The notes beneath the pieces were generated by a model. The model did not search any database. It saw only the letters and a list, made by a program, of their open reading frames with translations, and was not told the DNA's origin. Positions 1 to 10,618 of a stretch of DNA of 64,000 bases are shown here, piece after piece. A program made the translations under genes and the position numbers. Source of the stretch: Aspidapion aeneum (taxonomy: Eukaryota > Arthropoda > Insecta > Coleoptera > Brentidae); NCBI GenBank assembly GCA_963576565.1, contig OY755039.1, positions 71,422,912-71,486,911 of the forward strand, given 5' to 3'. Positions within the stretch are counted from its first letter, which is position 1. Each line of letters opens with the position of its first letter.

Positions 1-192
1 GATTTCACCGAAGATGTCGAAATAAGCAGTGAACTAAATAAAAACCCAAATAATTGTCTAAACAAGCAGGCAACCCTCAGAAGAAGCTTCATCCCTCTCC
101 ACAGAAGACTGATAGACCCAGAACCCCCACCTTACAGGAACACTCTAGAGTCAAATAACAGCCAGGTGAGACTGAGACTAACATCCATATAA
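1..192 (+). CDS. Partial 3'-terminal open frame, unknown protein
   Basis: The first base is already inside an open frame of 63 codons that ends at a TAA (190-192). The peptide is acidic at its start and then has a proline-rich stretch (LIDPEPPPYRN). A CAG|GTGAGA at 163-168 could be a splice donor, so coding may instead stop at 165 and continue in an intron-separated exon. No family is recognised. It could be a host terminal exon or the end of a retroelement frame cut by the window edge. The sequence after the stop is AT-rich and non-coding. Confidence 0.35.
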   Translation, partial: DFTEDVEISSELNKNPNNCLNKQATLRRSFIPLHRRLIDPEPPPYRNTLESNNSQVRLRLTSI

Positions 193-443
193 AAAAATTA
201 CTCTCTCACTAATACTCATTCACACACACAAAATTCCATTTCACACCATTCGAGTTTTACGCACACCCAACACTCTAAAATATCCTTATGCATTATATTC
301 CAACATAAAACATGCTTAAGTAATCCTTCACCAGAATTTAAAAAACCCCTTCAATGAAAGCCTTTTTTAAAATATCTTAATCGAAAGCTACGTCATGATA
401 AACAATACTATAACCTCGAAAAGAATTACGACGCAATTAGCTT

Positions 444-3046
444 GTCTAACGAACTGTCACGATCAGCTGTTTTTCGATCCAAGATGGTTGCCATAGGACA
501 AACAAAGCGTTTCCCATAAGCCGCAATGTTAACAAAAACGTAATTTTTAAAAAAAGTGAAACGATTTAATTTACAACAAAGATGCTGTTTTAAGTATTGA
601 TCCTTTGTACACAAGAGAAAAATGCGTTTTTCTTAAAAAAAATCAATTAAAGCCAGTAAATCTCAAATAAAAGGGACCATGTTTTGTTCAAAAAGTCAGG
701 TTATGTTTTTATTTACTTTTGTTTTTTGAAACTTTTTTTCTAGTTTTTTACTCAGTTTGAATAATTATTATTAGTTTCTGTGCTGTTATGAATTGTGGCA
801 GCTGGGGAGATCTTGATAATGTTAGTTTTGATGGAATGCCAAGTATTTTGACCTTAAAAAATCATCTTGATTTAAATGAACTAGGTATCAGCTCAAAGAA
901 GGGAAAAGAAAGTGGATAAGTGCTCCATTACCTGACTTAACAGAGGATAAATTTAAATATTCGAAAGTTTTTTGTCAGGTTTGTTTTGGATAAATATGTA
1001 ACTGTCATTTTGGCAACATTTTCTATTGGGATCTTTTTTGTGCTCGAGTGGACCTTTTGCAGAAGTGTAACATAGAATTGTGTTAAACTGTTTTTAACTA
1101 TTCTAGACAAGCAACTTTCAAAACTAGAATACAGCAATCATCCTGACTGGGTCTCTCCTGAATGGATTATTGTTTCAAAACGGTTGAAAAATTAAAAAAA
1201 TTATGGTTGAAAAAAGGGTCTAGAGAAGAAAGAAAAGGAAAACAATATGAGGTTAAAGTGTGGGTAATGAGCTGAACCAAATTTGTACACCATCCTACAG
1301 ATCTCTTAAATAAACTCTTGGTAGTGTAGCGTCCTGTATCATCAAAGTTTCTTTTTCTTTAATAACTATTTATTTTACAGACCTCAAAACAGTTTAGAAG
1401 AAACTGGTGAATTTGACAATCTCCCTAACTCAAACCTCTTTTTATCTTAAACTATTTTGGTGCAAATTTTCCTTTATTTCCATGCTTTTTGACACCTAAA
1501 ACTTGTACACTGTAAAATTATAGTATATCATCTGACTGGACCTACTATGTGTCCTGTTGTGAAATTTCTACGGTACTGTTCTGAGCTTATTACCAAAAAA
1601 AATTTTTTATGGCATCAAAAAATAGATGGAAAAAAATGTCATCTTTGTTGACTTTGATGACCACAAGAAAAACAAATAAGTTCTCTCAGATTTTTTTTTC
1701 AATTTCTCTTAAAAAAACTTGGGTCCAAATGGGTCATATGCTGTTACACCCAATTGTAGAGTAGAGTATATATTTATTTGCATAAACTTTTAGATACATA
1801 ATTGAGCAAATATTGTTACAAAAAAACAGTAATAGTAGTAATACAACAGCGAATATTGTACTGTTGTAAAATTTGAACAGAACTGTTGTGAGCTGATGAA
1901 CCATAGGTTTGACTGTACTTAGGCCCTATGTATTATAGTTCATGGAAAATCATATGGTGATGTACAGTGTGTGAGGCCAATGACAAGGAAAAACTGTATT
2001 TTAATTTTGCACGTTTTTTTTTATATTACCTATGTTTACTTATATTTTTTTAAATAAACATATTTTGTAAAGTACTTATTAAAAGTTTGCTTGACCAACC
2101 TAGGTTGGAACTCATATGTGTATATTGATCTGTTGGACTGACCTACCTATAAGTTGTGCCGCTTTTTCACGTCACTACTGGAGGGGTAACACGATTAAAC
2201 TTTGTCTTAACTGAAAAATCATAGTGAAATATTTTTCATTTTTCACAGTTTAACGCTATAGAAGGCCTATTACTTAGCAAAAGGTTTAGTCAAGTACAAC
2301 AAAAGATCCTAATAGAAAACCTGAATCTGATGAGAAAAGTTTAGTCTATTGCAATTTCGTCTCTGTTAAGTGAGCCTTGAAGTGAGCTCTTTGAATAGAA
2401 CTACTTATCCACTTCCCCCTACCTTGGGCTGATAGTTCATTGATTCATTGGTCAAAAAAATTCAAATTCAATGAAAACTAACATTATCATTACTTCCTCC
2501 GCTGCCACAATTCACAAAAGCAAAAAACTTGACATAATAATCAGTGGTGCACCCAGAAATATGTCTTGGGGGGACCCGAAACCTTTGGGGGTCCGATATC
2601 TTTGGGGGGCCCCCAGAGGTCCCATGATGTTGTACTTTATGCTATTTTTTCTGTTTATTCATGAAATATATGGAAAATATTTAAAAAAATATGTGGTTTG
2701 GGGGGTCCGGGCCCCTAGCCCCCCGCCCCCTTGGTACGCCCATGTAATAATTCAAAATAAGTAAAAAAACTAGAAAAAATTTAAAAAAAAAACAAAATAA
2801 ACAAAAACATAACCTACTTTTTTGTAGAAAATATGGTCCCATTTATTTCAGATTTTCTCGCTTTAGTTTATTATTTTTAAGAAAAACGCATTTTTCCCAT
2901 ATGCACAAAGGATCCGTTCTTAAAACTGATTAATTTTTGAGAGTGAAGCTCTTGTCGTTTTTTTTGTTAACATTACGGCTTATGGGAAATCGGTTTGTTT
3001 GTCCTATGGAAGACATCTTGGATTTGATCATATGTTTTGTTAGACA
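444..3046. repeat. Foldback element 1 with long inverted arms
   Basis: Two inverted arms, about 444-925 and 2400-3046, match over most of their length. For example, the segment near 500-540 (cataagccgcaatgttaaca) pairs with the complementary sequence near 2965-3000. The outer ends are gtctaac at 444 and gttagac at 3040-3046. The right arm is longer because a 203-bp GC-rich element inserted into it at 2542-2744. The 1.5-kb centre is AT-rich with no coding frame. The shape fits a non-autonomous foldback transposon. No clear target duplication was identified. Confidence 0.65.
2542..2744. mobile_element. hAT-like MITE inserted in foldback arm
   Basis: A 203-bp GC-rich segment starts CAGTGGTGCACCCAG and ends TACGCCCATG. 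TAATAAT lies on both sides (2535-2541 and 2745-2751). The sister arm of the foldback element (about 755-775) lacks it and serves as an empty site. The core, with G- and C-runs around a section reading like tgttgtactttatgctattt, has relatives near 13573-13722 and 43200-43315. The 7-8-bp target duplication suggests a hAT-family non-autonomous element. Confidence 0.6.
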
Positions 3047-3477
3047 GCCCTATAAACAAAAAGTCATTATTTTACTAGTCAATTTTAAATAAAGAATAAT
3101 ATAATAGTACTATAACTGTAAAATGTACCTGAAATTTTTTTCAATATTTTAAGTAGTTTGTAAGTTTTTGCTGCTGCTGCTGTGCTGTCCTGTGATGTCC
3201 AACCATAGACTGAAGAACCAGATTTTAAGATTTTAACTAGCTGTAAGTAATACCATAATTTTCCATTTTGACTTAATTTTAATAACATGTTTTGTTCTCT
3301 TACAGTTAAGGCACTGATGATGGTCGTATAGACCGAAAGCGCTTTGCCAAGAATTTTTGAATAAAGTTTGCACGAAGTACAAAAAGCCTTGTTTGCATTC
3401 AAAGTCAAGTGCATGCAACCACCCCCTCACCTTTATATTTATTAAGTTTTTTTACTTAAATACCTATTTTAAGTTTG
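3047..3477. other. AT-rich flank, no gene seen
   Basis: This is spacer between foldback element 1 and BEL-1. It holds a short CTG microsatellite (about 3170-3185) and no credible coding frame. The short open frames here overlap on both strands and have no protein-like composition. Confidence 0.5.
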
Positions 3478-3482
3478 ATGTT

Positions 3483-3902
3483 TGTCCAAAATTCACTCGC
3501 CTTTGTAAATATACCTTTGGGTATAAGAATTTTGTTTTATTTTAATATTTTTCTCGCGTTTATACGTTCGTATTTGTCTTTAAGAATTTTGGCGAATGCG
3601 ATTGAAAACTTTATTTTATTTTACTTTCTGAGCATGTTCAATTGCATCTTCGCGCACTCAACCAGTTGAATTTGTACATTGGGGGTGTGCGCGCTTCGAT
3701 ATATGACAATTGCTGTCGAAAAATCACTTCTGTGTGAAAGACGTCACGAACAACACGCTGCAAAAACAGGGGTAAGTGCATCTTCAACTGTTCGTAATTA
3801 TTTTCAGTTCAGATTTCATAATTAATTAAATTATTCGCAGGTGATTGGTAAACTAATTTTATGAACCAGCAATCTAATTAATTTTTCGCTTTATACCAAT
3901 CA
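3483..3902 (+). repeat. BEL-1 5' LTR
   Basis: This 420-bp direct repeat starts TG and ends CA. It is nearly identical to 10194-10613; the visible differences are C/T near the start and C/A at the gcgaatg motif. By family rule it holds the promoter and polyadenylation signals, but none is clear enough to place exactly. Confidence 0.95.
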
Positions 3903-3906
3903 TTTT

Positions 3907-3924
3907 TGGCCCTACGAGCCGAAC
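3907..3924 (+). promoter_or_regulatory. BEL-1 primer-binding site (tRNA-Tyr-like)
   Basis: TGGCCCTACGAGCCGAAC begins four bases after the 5' LTR. It matches the BEL-3 site TGGTCCTTCGAGCCGGAT with a few differences. It looks complementary to the 3' end of tRNA-Tyr (acceptor strand TCGAAGGACCA). Confidence 0.7.
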
Positions 3925-4787
3925 GCGTTTGAAAGTTTTTATTCGCTTCGCTAATAATAAAAGTATAATAGGTTTTTTTCATTTTTCAACGTGTTTTGGT
4001 TTTCCGTCTTTGACGATTTATAAATAGGTAATTTGTTTCGGAGAAATAAATTCAAGGTCATTGAATATGAGCGCATCATTCCAGTTTTTTTTCTTTAACA
4101 TTCTTTCCTAAAATGAGTAGTAGGTTTTAGGCAGGTTACATATACATAAACAATTGCACGTAATTTATCGGCATATGATATAGGCTTACCAGTAGGTCCT
4201 ATCTGCATTTTATTTTATTACTGCTGCTTTAGTTTAGAACTTTTATTGCAGCTTTATGGGTGCCATAGTATTATTTATTGTGTAAAGAGGTTTATAATTT
4301 AAGCTTCTTACTTGCCTATATTTACAAATTATTGGGATCGCTAGTAGATAACTCGCTATTGCATGTCGCTAAGTTAATTAATTATCGCTAATTCGCACCG
4401 CGCAATTCCCCTTAACTATTAAAAAATATTTCGCTTTTATTTATTAGTAAATATAAATAAATAGTTCGTTTTCGCTCTTATTAACTAACAAAGGTAAATA
4501 AATAATTCGCTATTTTCACCGTTACTTAATTTATAAAAATTTATTAATTCGCTAAAATAATATGGTTAAATTCAATTAAAAATTATATTATTAATAATTC
4601 GCTTTCCCTTTTATTTATTAGTATCAAAATAAATTGATAATTTTACCAATAATTGATTTTAATAAATTGATTTTATTTGGCTAAATTGTTAAAATTACCG
4701 CGTAATATCCCTAAATTGCTAAAAATAATTAAAAATTTAGTTTTGCTTTTCTTTATTATACCCATCTGCATTAAATAAAGGATCATC
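3925..4787 (+). other. BEL-1 AT-rich untranslated leader
   Basis: About 860 bp of very AT-rich sequence lies between the primer-binding site and the Gag start. It contains many degenerate copies of 'attcgct' and 'aaataaat' but no open frame. As in other BEL elements it would be the RNA leader carrying packaging and translation signals, none of which can be pinpointed. Confidence 0.6.
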
Positions 4788-7700
4788 ATGTCCGCGGCTA
4801 AGATTAAATCGTATAAGACCCTTCGCACAATGTGTCATAATCAAATGAAAGAATTAAAAACTTTTGCTGACTCGGCTTCTGATGCTGACGAGACGGCTAA
4901 ACTTCAGTTTAAAATTATGTACGCTCAAATTGATCAAGTGGTTAACGATTTTGCTAAATATCATCAAAATCTTATATCTTTAATGTCAGCGACCGACGAT
5001 TTTGAAATTGATACCGAAGAAGGAGTGAGAAAAGACTTTGAATACTTACGATCTTACAATTACGCTAAGTATACCGCGCTATTTGAAAAGCCAACACTGA
5101 AGGTTGAAACCGACGCATCCTCTGCTTCGGGACTATCTAGTGGTAATCGACCGCCAAACTTGACTAATTTGAAAGTTCCAAAATTTTCCGGCGATATTAG
5201 ACAATTTAGAAATTTTATGGACATGTTTAATGCGCTAGTTGACAACACAAATATTTCGAATATAGAGAAATTTAACCATCTTTTAAACTCCCTAGAGGGA
5301 CCCCCGCTAGCACTGGTGCAATGCACACCTTTAGCCGCCGCTAATTATTCAATTGCTCTCGAATCGCTAAAAAACCGCTACGATAACAAACGGCTTATTG
5401 CTTTTTCACATTTAAAAACAATGGATAATGTTCCTTACGTAACAAATTCTAAAAATTCAAAACAATTGCGCACAATAGTTGACGTATATAGTGAAAATCT
5501 CTCCGCCCTTAAGGTACTTGGTTTTCCCACAGATGATTGGTCTTTTTTGCTATACTATAATTTCAGTAAACATTTAGATCAGGAGACCATGACGCGATTT
5601 GAACTTGAACTTAATGATCCATCTCAAGTTCCTACTTTTGACGATTTAAAGAATTTTGTACTAAAACGATGTAACGCTATAGAAGCGGTAGAATTTTCAA
5701 CTAAAACTGATTTTTCTTCACCTCTAAAAACAGACACAAAAAATAGATTTTCTTCTAATCAGTCAAAACCTAGACAAACTTCTGCATTTTTTGGTAATGC
5801 AAGTCGAAATAATAATACAAAGTTAAATAATTCAAATCAATCTTGTCTTTTATGTCAATCACGTGACCATAATATTTACAGATGCTTAGAATTTAAAAAT
5901 AAAAATTCCTCTGAACGTTTTCAGTTAGCTAAAGACAACAACTGGTGTCCTAATTGTTTAAGTGGGCAACATAACCTAGCTTTATGTCAATCGCAGTCTG
6001 TTTGTCGTTACTGTCAATCTAATAGACATCACTCTCTTTTACATATTTTTAAAAATAACAACAATTACAGTCCACATACTTCTAACCGCACGAATCTTGA
6101 AAATAATTACAATTCTAATGTACGACCCCCCTTTTATAATTCGCAATACAATAACCCGCAAAGTTCTTCACAAAATAATTCGCCTGCTTTTAATGGTAAT
6201 ATCTCGCCTCAGCAAAATAATTCGCCAACCTCTCGCGCTTTTCAGCAACCGCCACAAACAGGTATGGAAAATTTACCTCAAAATTCGCAAAATACCTTAA
6301 ATTACTTCTCCAATTCGCACGCTCAGAATACAATTTTATCTACCGCTATTATCGAGGTTATGGATTCTCGTGGCATTTTTCAAAAAGCTAGGGTTATTCT
6401 TGATTCTGGCTCAGAATGCAGTTACGTCTCTTTGAAGTTTTTCAAAAAACTTTCACTTCCACGCTATAGTTTATCCCTTTCTATTCAAGGATTAGGATCT
6501 ATGAATGAAGTTACCTCTCAGGGAGGAGTAACTTGTATAATCAAACCGTATAATCAAACGGAACCACGCATGTCAGTCGACGCTGTGATCTTACCCAAGT
6601 TGTGTTCGGAAATTCCTAGCACTTATTTAGGTAATATAGATACTTCTGATTTTCAAAATGTACCCCTCGCGGACCCTACGTTCCAAGAACCCGCTAATAT
6701 TGATTTTCTTTTGGGCGCTGATATTTTTCCCTATATTTTACGCGAAGGGCGCATTGATAATGGCCCCAACAAACCAATTCTTCTTAATAGTATTTTTGGC
6801 TATATTATTATGGGAAAAAATAAAAATAATAAAATTAAATCGCAATCACATTCAACCGCTTTATTTTGCTCTGTAAATGAAACCGATTCACTATCGCTAG
6901 ACCACGCTTTAAAACGCTTTTGGGAATTAGAAGAGCTACCTAAAGCAAATTTTTGCTCGCCCTCCGATATTCTTGCCGAGAAAAGCTTTGTTGAGACTCA
7001 CTGTAGAGACGAAACAGGGCGATACATGGTAGAACTACCTTTCCAAGATAATACGCCTCCGCAATTTGATTTTCATGCAACGCGCTCATTGGCTTTAAGA
7101 AGATTTTTTTCGCTTGAAAAACGCTTAATTCTAAATCCTAATATTTATAAAAAATATTCAGATACTATTCAAGAATATATTAACAATGATTATCTTGAAA
7201 TTATTCCTGACGAAGAAATAAATAAAAACTCTTTTTACTTACCCCATCATTGCGTAGCCAAGGGTGACAATATTCGAATTGTTTTCGACGGATCGTCTCG
7301 TCCAAATCAAAATTCACCCTCGCTAAATGACACCCTTCTTACGGGGCCAAAACTTCAAAAAGGAGTTTTTGCTCTACTTCTCAGTTTTCGTATTTCTTCT
7401 GTGGTCTTTACTTGTGATCTTAAAAGCATGTTTACACAAGTTTTAATTGCCCCTATTCATAGGGATTTTCAAAGAATAATATGGAGATTCACTCCCAACG
7501 AGCCCATAAAAGACATGCGTTTTAAACGGGTCACTTTTGGTCTGAGCTCTTCTCCATATCTCGCTAACCGCGTCATTGCTCAATTAGCACAGGATGAAGG
7601 AAACAAGTTTCCTCAAGCTCGTGAGGTACTCAAAACCTCAATTTACGTTGATGATTTAATTTGTAATGCAAATAACCTCTCAGAAGCTAGAAATTTACGC

Positions 7701-9266
7701 GATCAACTTATAGAACTATTGGGAAACGGTGGGTTCGAACTTAGAAAATTTGCAAGCAACAATAAGTCATTTTTACAAGACCTTCCGGAGTCTTACTTGC
7801 ACTCAAACTCGTTTAATTTCGATTCAGAATCTGAAACAATAAAAATTTTAGGCTTACAATGGATTCCTTGTAAAGATATTTTTACCTATCGCGTAGATCC
7901 ATTGGAACGAGAATGTACAAAACGCACGATTCTGTCAGAAATTGCAAGATGCTTTGATCCACTAGGATGGCTCTCACCTCTGAGCCTGTTCTCCAAAGAT
8001 CTATTGCAGCTTCTGTGGAAACAAAAATATGACTGGGACCAGGAAGTTTCCCCCTTTATACGCCAACGTTGGTTAAAATATAAATCTGAGTTAGGCCTTA
8101 TTCAAAACTTTTCTTTACCGCGACGTTTTATTATTGATAATTTTACAGAATGTCAACTTCACGCTTTCTGTGATTCGTCAGAAAAAGCTTACGCTAGTAT
8201 AGCGTATTTTCGCGTTTTACAAAATAATAAAATCTGCACTTTTCTCATTGCTGCTAAAGCAAAAATCGCTCCGGTAAAAACAATTTCAATCCCGAGATTA
8301 GAGCTAGTAGCCGCTGTTTTACTGGTTGATCTTGTTTCCGCAATTTTAAAAATTCTAGGAGATAAAATTAAAATTTCTAAAATTTTCGCGTGGTCAGATT
8401 CCACAATCGCTCTTAGCTGGATTAAAAATCCCCCTTATAGATACAAAACATTTGTCGCCAACCGGGTTGCGAAAATTCAAAATAAACTACCAGCTGCAAT
8501 ATGGCAGCATGTACGCACAAATGATAATCCCGCAGACTGTGCAACAAGAACTTTGTTGCCGTCAGAATTGTTAAATACGCCCCTTTGGTGGTGCGGTCCA
8601 GATTGGCTTTCAATGCCTGATGAGCATTGGCCACCAAGCATTTATTCTGAACCATTGGATTCGGACGAAGTTCTTGGTGAAGAAAGGAAAATAACTTTGG
8701 TCGCATTTACAGAAAACACGTTTTTTGATATTCTTTTAAACAAATATTCTTCGCTTTCTAAAATTCAAAGGATAATCGCTATCTGGTATCGTTTTATCTG
8801 CTTTAAAAGAAATCTTGCTTATCGTACTGGACCCATAGTCCTGTCAGAACTTAATCTCGCTCTTATTTTTCTGATCAGGCATGTTCAAACAGTCACATTT
8901 TCTCAAGAAATCTCAAATATTAATGCGAAAAAACGCATTTCAAAGCCTTTTAGAAAGTTAGACGCTTTTCTTGATAATAAAAATATATTGCGGGTTGGAG
9001 GTCGCCTCCGATATTCTGATCTTTCATATGACCAGAAACACCCGATTCTTTTACCACGACAACATAGATTAACTACGCTCCTCATTGAACACTATCATAA
9101 ATCTTATTTGCACCCAGGTTTGCAAACTTTACAGTTCTTAATTTTTCAAAATTTCTGGATATTATCTCCTAAGCGGGCGATAAGAACCGTTATCCGAAAC
9201 CTTTTGAACCAAAAATGGGAAACTTACCCAAATTACGCATATCTGCTGTCAAAAGTTTTACCGTAG
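4788..9266 (+). CDS. gag-pol: BEL-1 Gag-Pol polyprotein (through integrase zinc region)
   Basis: This 1492-codon frame starts ATG in the context atcATGTCC. Domains in order: Gag of the DUF1759 type (about residues 125-290); three Cys/His knuckles (from about 351, 385 and 404); aspartic protease with DSG (about 536); reverse transcriptase with YVDD (about 952); RNase H (around 1125); and the start of the integrase zinc finger with its two histidines (about 1435-1445). The normal frame is lost near 9200, and the last ~25 residues are out-of-frame. The zinc finger's second Cys pair is missing, so a short deletion with frameshift happened here. The rest of integrase continues in the frame starting 9215. 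Confidence 0.9.
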   Translation: MSAAKIKSYKTLRTMCHNQMKELKTFADSASDADETAKLQFKIMYAQIDQVVNDFAKYHQNLISLMSATDDFEIDTEEGVRKDFEYLRSYNYAKYTALFEKPTLKVETDASSASGLSSGNRPPNLTNLKVPKFSGDIRQFRNFMDMFNALVDNTNISNIEKFNHLLNSLEGPPLALVQCTPLAAANYSIALESLKNRYDNKRLIAFSHLKTMDNVPYVTNSKNSKQLRTIVDVYSENLSALKVLGFPTDDWSFLLYYNFSKHLDQETMTRFELELNDPSQVPTFDDLKNFVLKRCNAIEAVEFSTKTDFSSPLKTDTKNRFSSNQSKPRQTSAFFGNASRNNNTKLNNSNQSCLLCQSRDHNIYRCLEFKNKNSSERFQLAKDNNWCPNCLSGQHNLALCQSQSVCRYCQSNRHHSLLHIFKNNNNYSPHTSNRTNLENNYNSNVRPPFYNSQYNNPQSSSQNNSPAFNGNISPQQNNSPTSRAFQQPPQTGMENLPQNSQNTLNYFSNSHAQNTILSTAIIEVMDSRGIFQKARVILDSGSECSYVSLKFFKKLSLPRYSLSLSIQGLGSMNEVTSQGGVTCIIKPYNQTEPRMSVDAVILPKLCSEIPSTYLGNIDTSDFQNVPLADPTFQEPANIDFLLGADIFPYILREGRIDNGPNKPILLNSIFGYIIMGKNKNNKIKSQSHSTALFCSVNETDSLSLDHALKRFWELEELPKANFCSPSDILAEKSFVETHCRDETGRYMVELPFQDNTPPQFDFHATRSLALRRFFSLEKRLILNPNIYKKYSDTIQEYINNDYLEIIPDEEINKNSFYLPHHCVAKGDNIRIVFDGSSRPNQNSPSLNDTLLTGPKLQKGVFALLLSFRISSVVFTCDLKSMFTQVLIAPIHRDFQRIIWRFTPNEPIKDMRFKRVTFGLSSSPYLANRVIAQLAQDEGNKFPQAREVLKTSIYVDDLICNANNLSEARNLRDQLIELLGNGGFELRKFASNNKSFLQDLPESYLHSNSFNFDSESETIKILGLQWIPCKDIFTYRVDPLERECTKRTILSEIARCFDPLGWLSPLSLFSKDLLQLLWKQKYDWDQEVSPFIRQRWLKYKSELGLIQNFSLPRRFIIDNFTECQLHAFCDSSEKAYASIAYFRVLQNNKICTFLIAAKAKIAPVKTISIPRLELVAAVLLVDLVSAILKILGDKIKISKIFAWSDSTIALSWIKNPPYRYKTFVANRVAKIQNKLPAAIWQHVRTNDNPADCATRTLLPSELLNTPLWWCGPDWLSMPDEHWPPSIYSEPLDSDEVLGEERKITLVAFTENTFFDILLNKYSSLSKIQRIIAIWYRFICFKRNLAYRTGPIVLSELNLALIFLIRHVQTVTFSQEISNINAKKRISKPFRKLDAFLDNKNILRVGGRLRYSDLSYDQKHPILLPRQHRLTTLLIEHYHKSYLHPGLQTLQFLIFQNFWILSPKRAIRTVIRNLLNQKWETYPNYAYLLSKVLP

Positions 9267-10159
9267 TCGGTTGTGACTATGCGGGTCCAATATCCATATC
9301 ATTAAGCAGAAAAGTTCGCGGAAATAAAACGCTTAAGGCTTGGATCTGCATATTCGTTTGCTTCTCTACCAAGGCTCTTCATATCGAATTAGTTTCGGAT
9401 TATTCTAGCGAAGCTTTTCTGTGTGCTTTAAGGCGTTTTATGGCACGTCGAGGAAGGGTCTCAAAAATAATATCAGACCAAGGAACTACGTTTAAGGGTG
9501 CAAATAAGGAATTACAGATAATATTTAAACAAGCGGCAGCCGCGGAATCCATTGAGTGGTTTTTTCACCCCCCAGGGGCGCCACACTTTTCTGGATTAGC
9601 AGAAAGTGGAGTAAAGGCGGTAAAAACGCATTTGTATCGCGTTATCGGAAGCCAGATTTTAACGTACGAAGAGCTTTATACGGTCTTAGTACAAGTGGAA
9701 GCGCTATTAAATTCTAGACCATTGTCTCCTTTATCTAGCGACCCCAATGATTTGTCTGCGTTGACACCAAATCATTTTTTGACTCTAGAACCTGTTTGTA
9801 GTTTACCCGATCCTGATGTAACCAGTATCAAACTAAACCGCCTCTCTAGATGGCAGATGATCCAAAGATTACATCAGGATTTTTGGGCGCGTTATTCTAA
9901 GGAATATTTACATACACTGCAGCAGCGGTCCAAGTGGCTGGAACCCACTTGTCCCGCCCCTGCTATAGGTACTATGGTACACATAAAGTCGGATAATTTA
10001 CCACCGACAAAATGGTCGCTTGGTAGAATTATTGCCCTTCACCCAGGTGAAGATCAAATCTCACGTGTTGCCACTGTGCGCACTGTCTCAGGAATATTTC
10101 AAAGACCTCTGGTAAAGCTATGTCCTTTACCGATGGACTTTGAACCTGAAAACATTTAA
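9215..10159 (+). CDS. BEL-1 integrase core and C-terminal domain (frameshifted remainder)
   Basis: This open frame is the downstream part of the Gag-Pol polyprotein in another reading frame; its first ATG is internal and not a real start. It carries the catalytic triad of a retroviral-type integrase: D21 (VGCDYAG), D88 (IISDQGT) and E130 (GLAESG). It ends with the DUF5641-like C-terminal domain seen in BEL/Pao (…VATVRT…RPLVKLCPLP). The core residues are intact, but the frame is cut off from the zinc finger by the deletion near 9200. The stop TAA at 10157-10159 is followed at once by a perfect hairpin and the polypurine tract. Confidence 0.88.
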   Translation: MGNLPKLRISAVKSFTVVGCDYAGPISISLSRKVRGNKTLKAWICIFVCFSTKALHIELVSDYSSEAFLCALRRFMARRGRVSKIISDQGTTFKGANKELQIIFKQAAAAESIEWFFHPPGAPHFSGLAESGVKAVKTHLYRVIGSQILTYEELYTVLVQVEALLNSRPLSPLSSDPNDLSALTPNHFLTLEPVCSLPDPDVTSIKLNRLSRWQMIQRLHQDFWARYSKEYLHTLQQRSKWLEPTCPAPAIGTMVHIKSDNLPPTKWSLGRIIALHPGEDQISRVATVRTVSGIFQRPLVKLCPLPMDFEPENI

Positions 10160-10193
10160 AAATTACATCAATGTAATTTTTAGGCGGGCAGAA
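10158..10193 (+). promoter_or_regulatory. BEL-1 terminal hairpin and polypurine tract
   Basis: A perfect 11-bp stem (AAAAATTACAT at 10158-10168, ATGTAATTTTT at 10171-10181) with a 2-base loop begins inside the stop codon. It is followed by the purine-rich AGGCGGGCAGAA (10182-10193) right next to the 3' LTR. The purine stretch is the expected plus-strand primer site. The hairpin's role is unknown. Confidence 0.6.
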
Positions 10194-10613
10194 TGTCCAA
10201 AATTCACTTGCCTTTGTAAATATACCTTTGGGTATAAGAATTTTGTTTTATTTTAATATTTTTCTCGCGTTTATACGTTCGTATTTGTCTTTAAGAATTT
10301 TGGCGAATGAGATTGAAAACTTTATTTTATTTTACTTTCTGAGCATGTTCAATTGCATCTTCGCGCACTCAACCAGTTGAATTTGTACATTGGGGGTGTG
10401 CGCGCTTCGATATATGACAATTGCTGTCGAAAAATCACTTCTGTGTGAAAGACGTCACGAACAACACGCTGCAAAAACAGGGGTAAGTGCATCTTCAACT
10501 GTTCGTAATTATTTTCAGTTCAGATTTCATAATTAATTAAATTATTCGCAGGTGATTGGTAAACTAATTTTATGAACCAGCAATCTAATTAATTTTTCGC
10601 TTTATACCAATCA
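10194..10613 (+). repeat. BEL-1 3' LTR
   Basis: This 420-bp copy of 3483-3902 has the same TG...CA ends and is followed by the target duplication ATGTT. Confidence 0.95.
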
Positions 10614-10618
10614 ATGTT

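Larger units (their letters stand above)
3483..10613 (+). mobile_element. BEL-1: full-length BEL/Pao LTR retrotransposon
   Basis: The element is 7131 bp, bounded by two 420-bp LTRs that begin TGTCCAAAATTCAC and end CCAATCA. The 5-bp target duplication ATGTT is exact on both sides (3478-3482 and 10614-10618). Inside are a primer-binding site, an 860-bp leader, Gag-Pol, and a polypurine tract. The LTRs differ by only about two bases by eye, so the insertion is young. A frameshift in the integrase zinc-finger region interrupts the polyprotein, so this copy probably cannot move by itself. BEL/Pao identity rests on the domain order Gag (DUF1759), zinc knuckles, aspartic protease, RT, RNase H, integrase, DUF5641-like end. 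Confidence 0.95.

Noticed and set aside
2471..2764. 97-codon frame with Gly/Pro-rich peptide
   Set aside because: It runs through the GC-rich MITE in the foldback arm; the composition comes from G- and C-runs.
5060..8706. Minus-strand frames across BEL-1
   Set aside because: They are shadows of the Gag-Pol frame.
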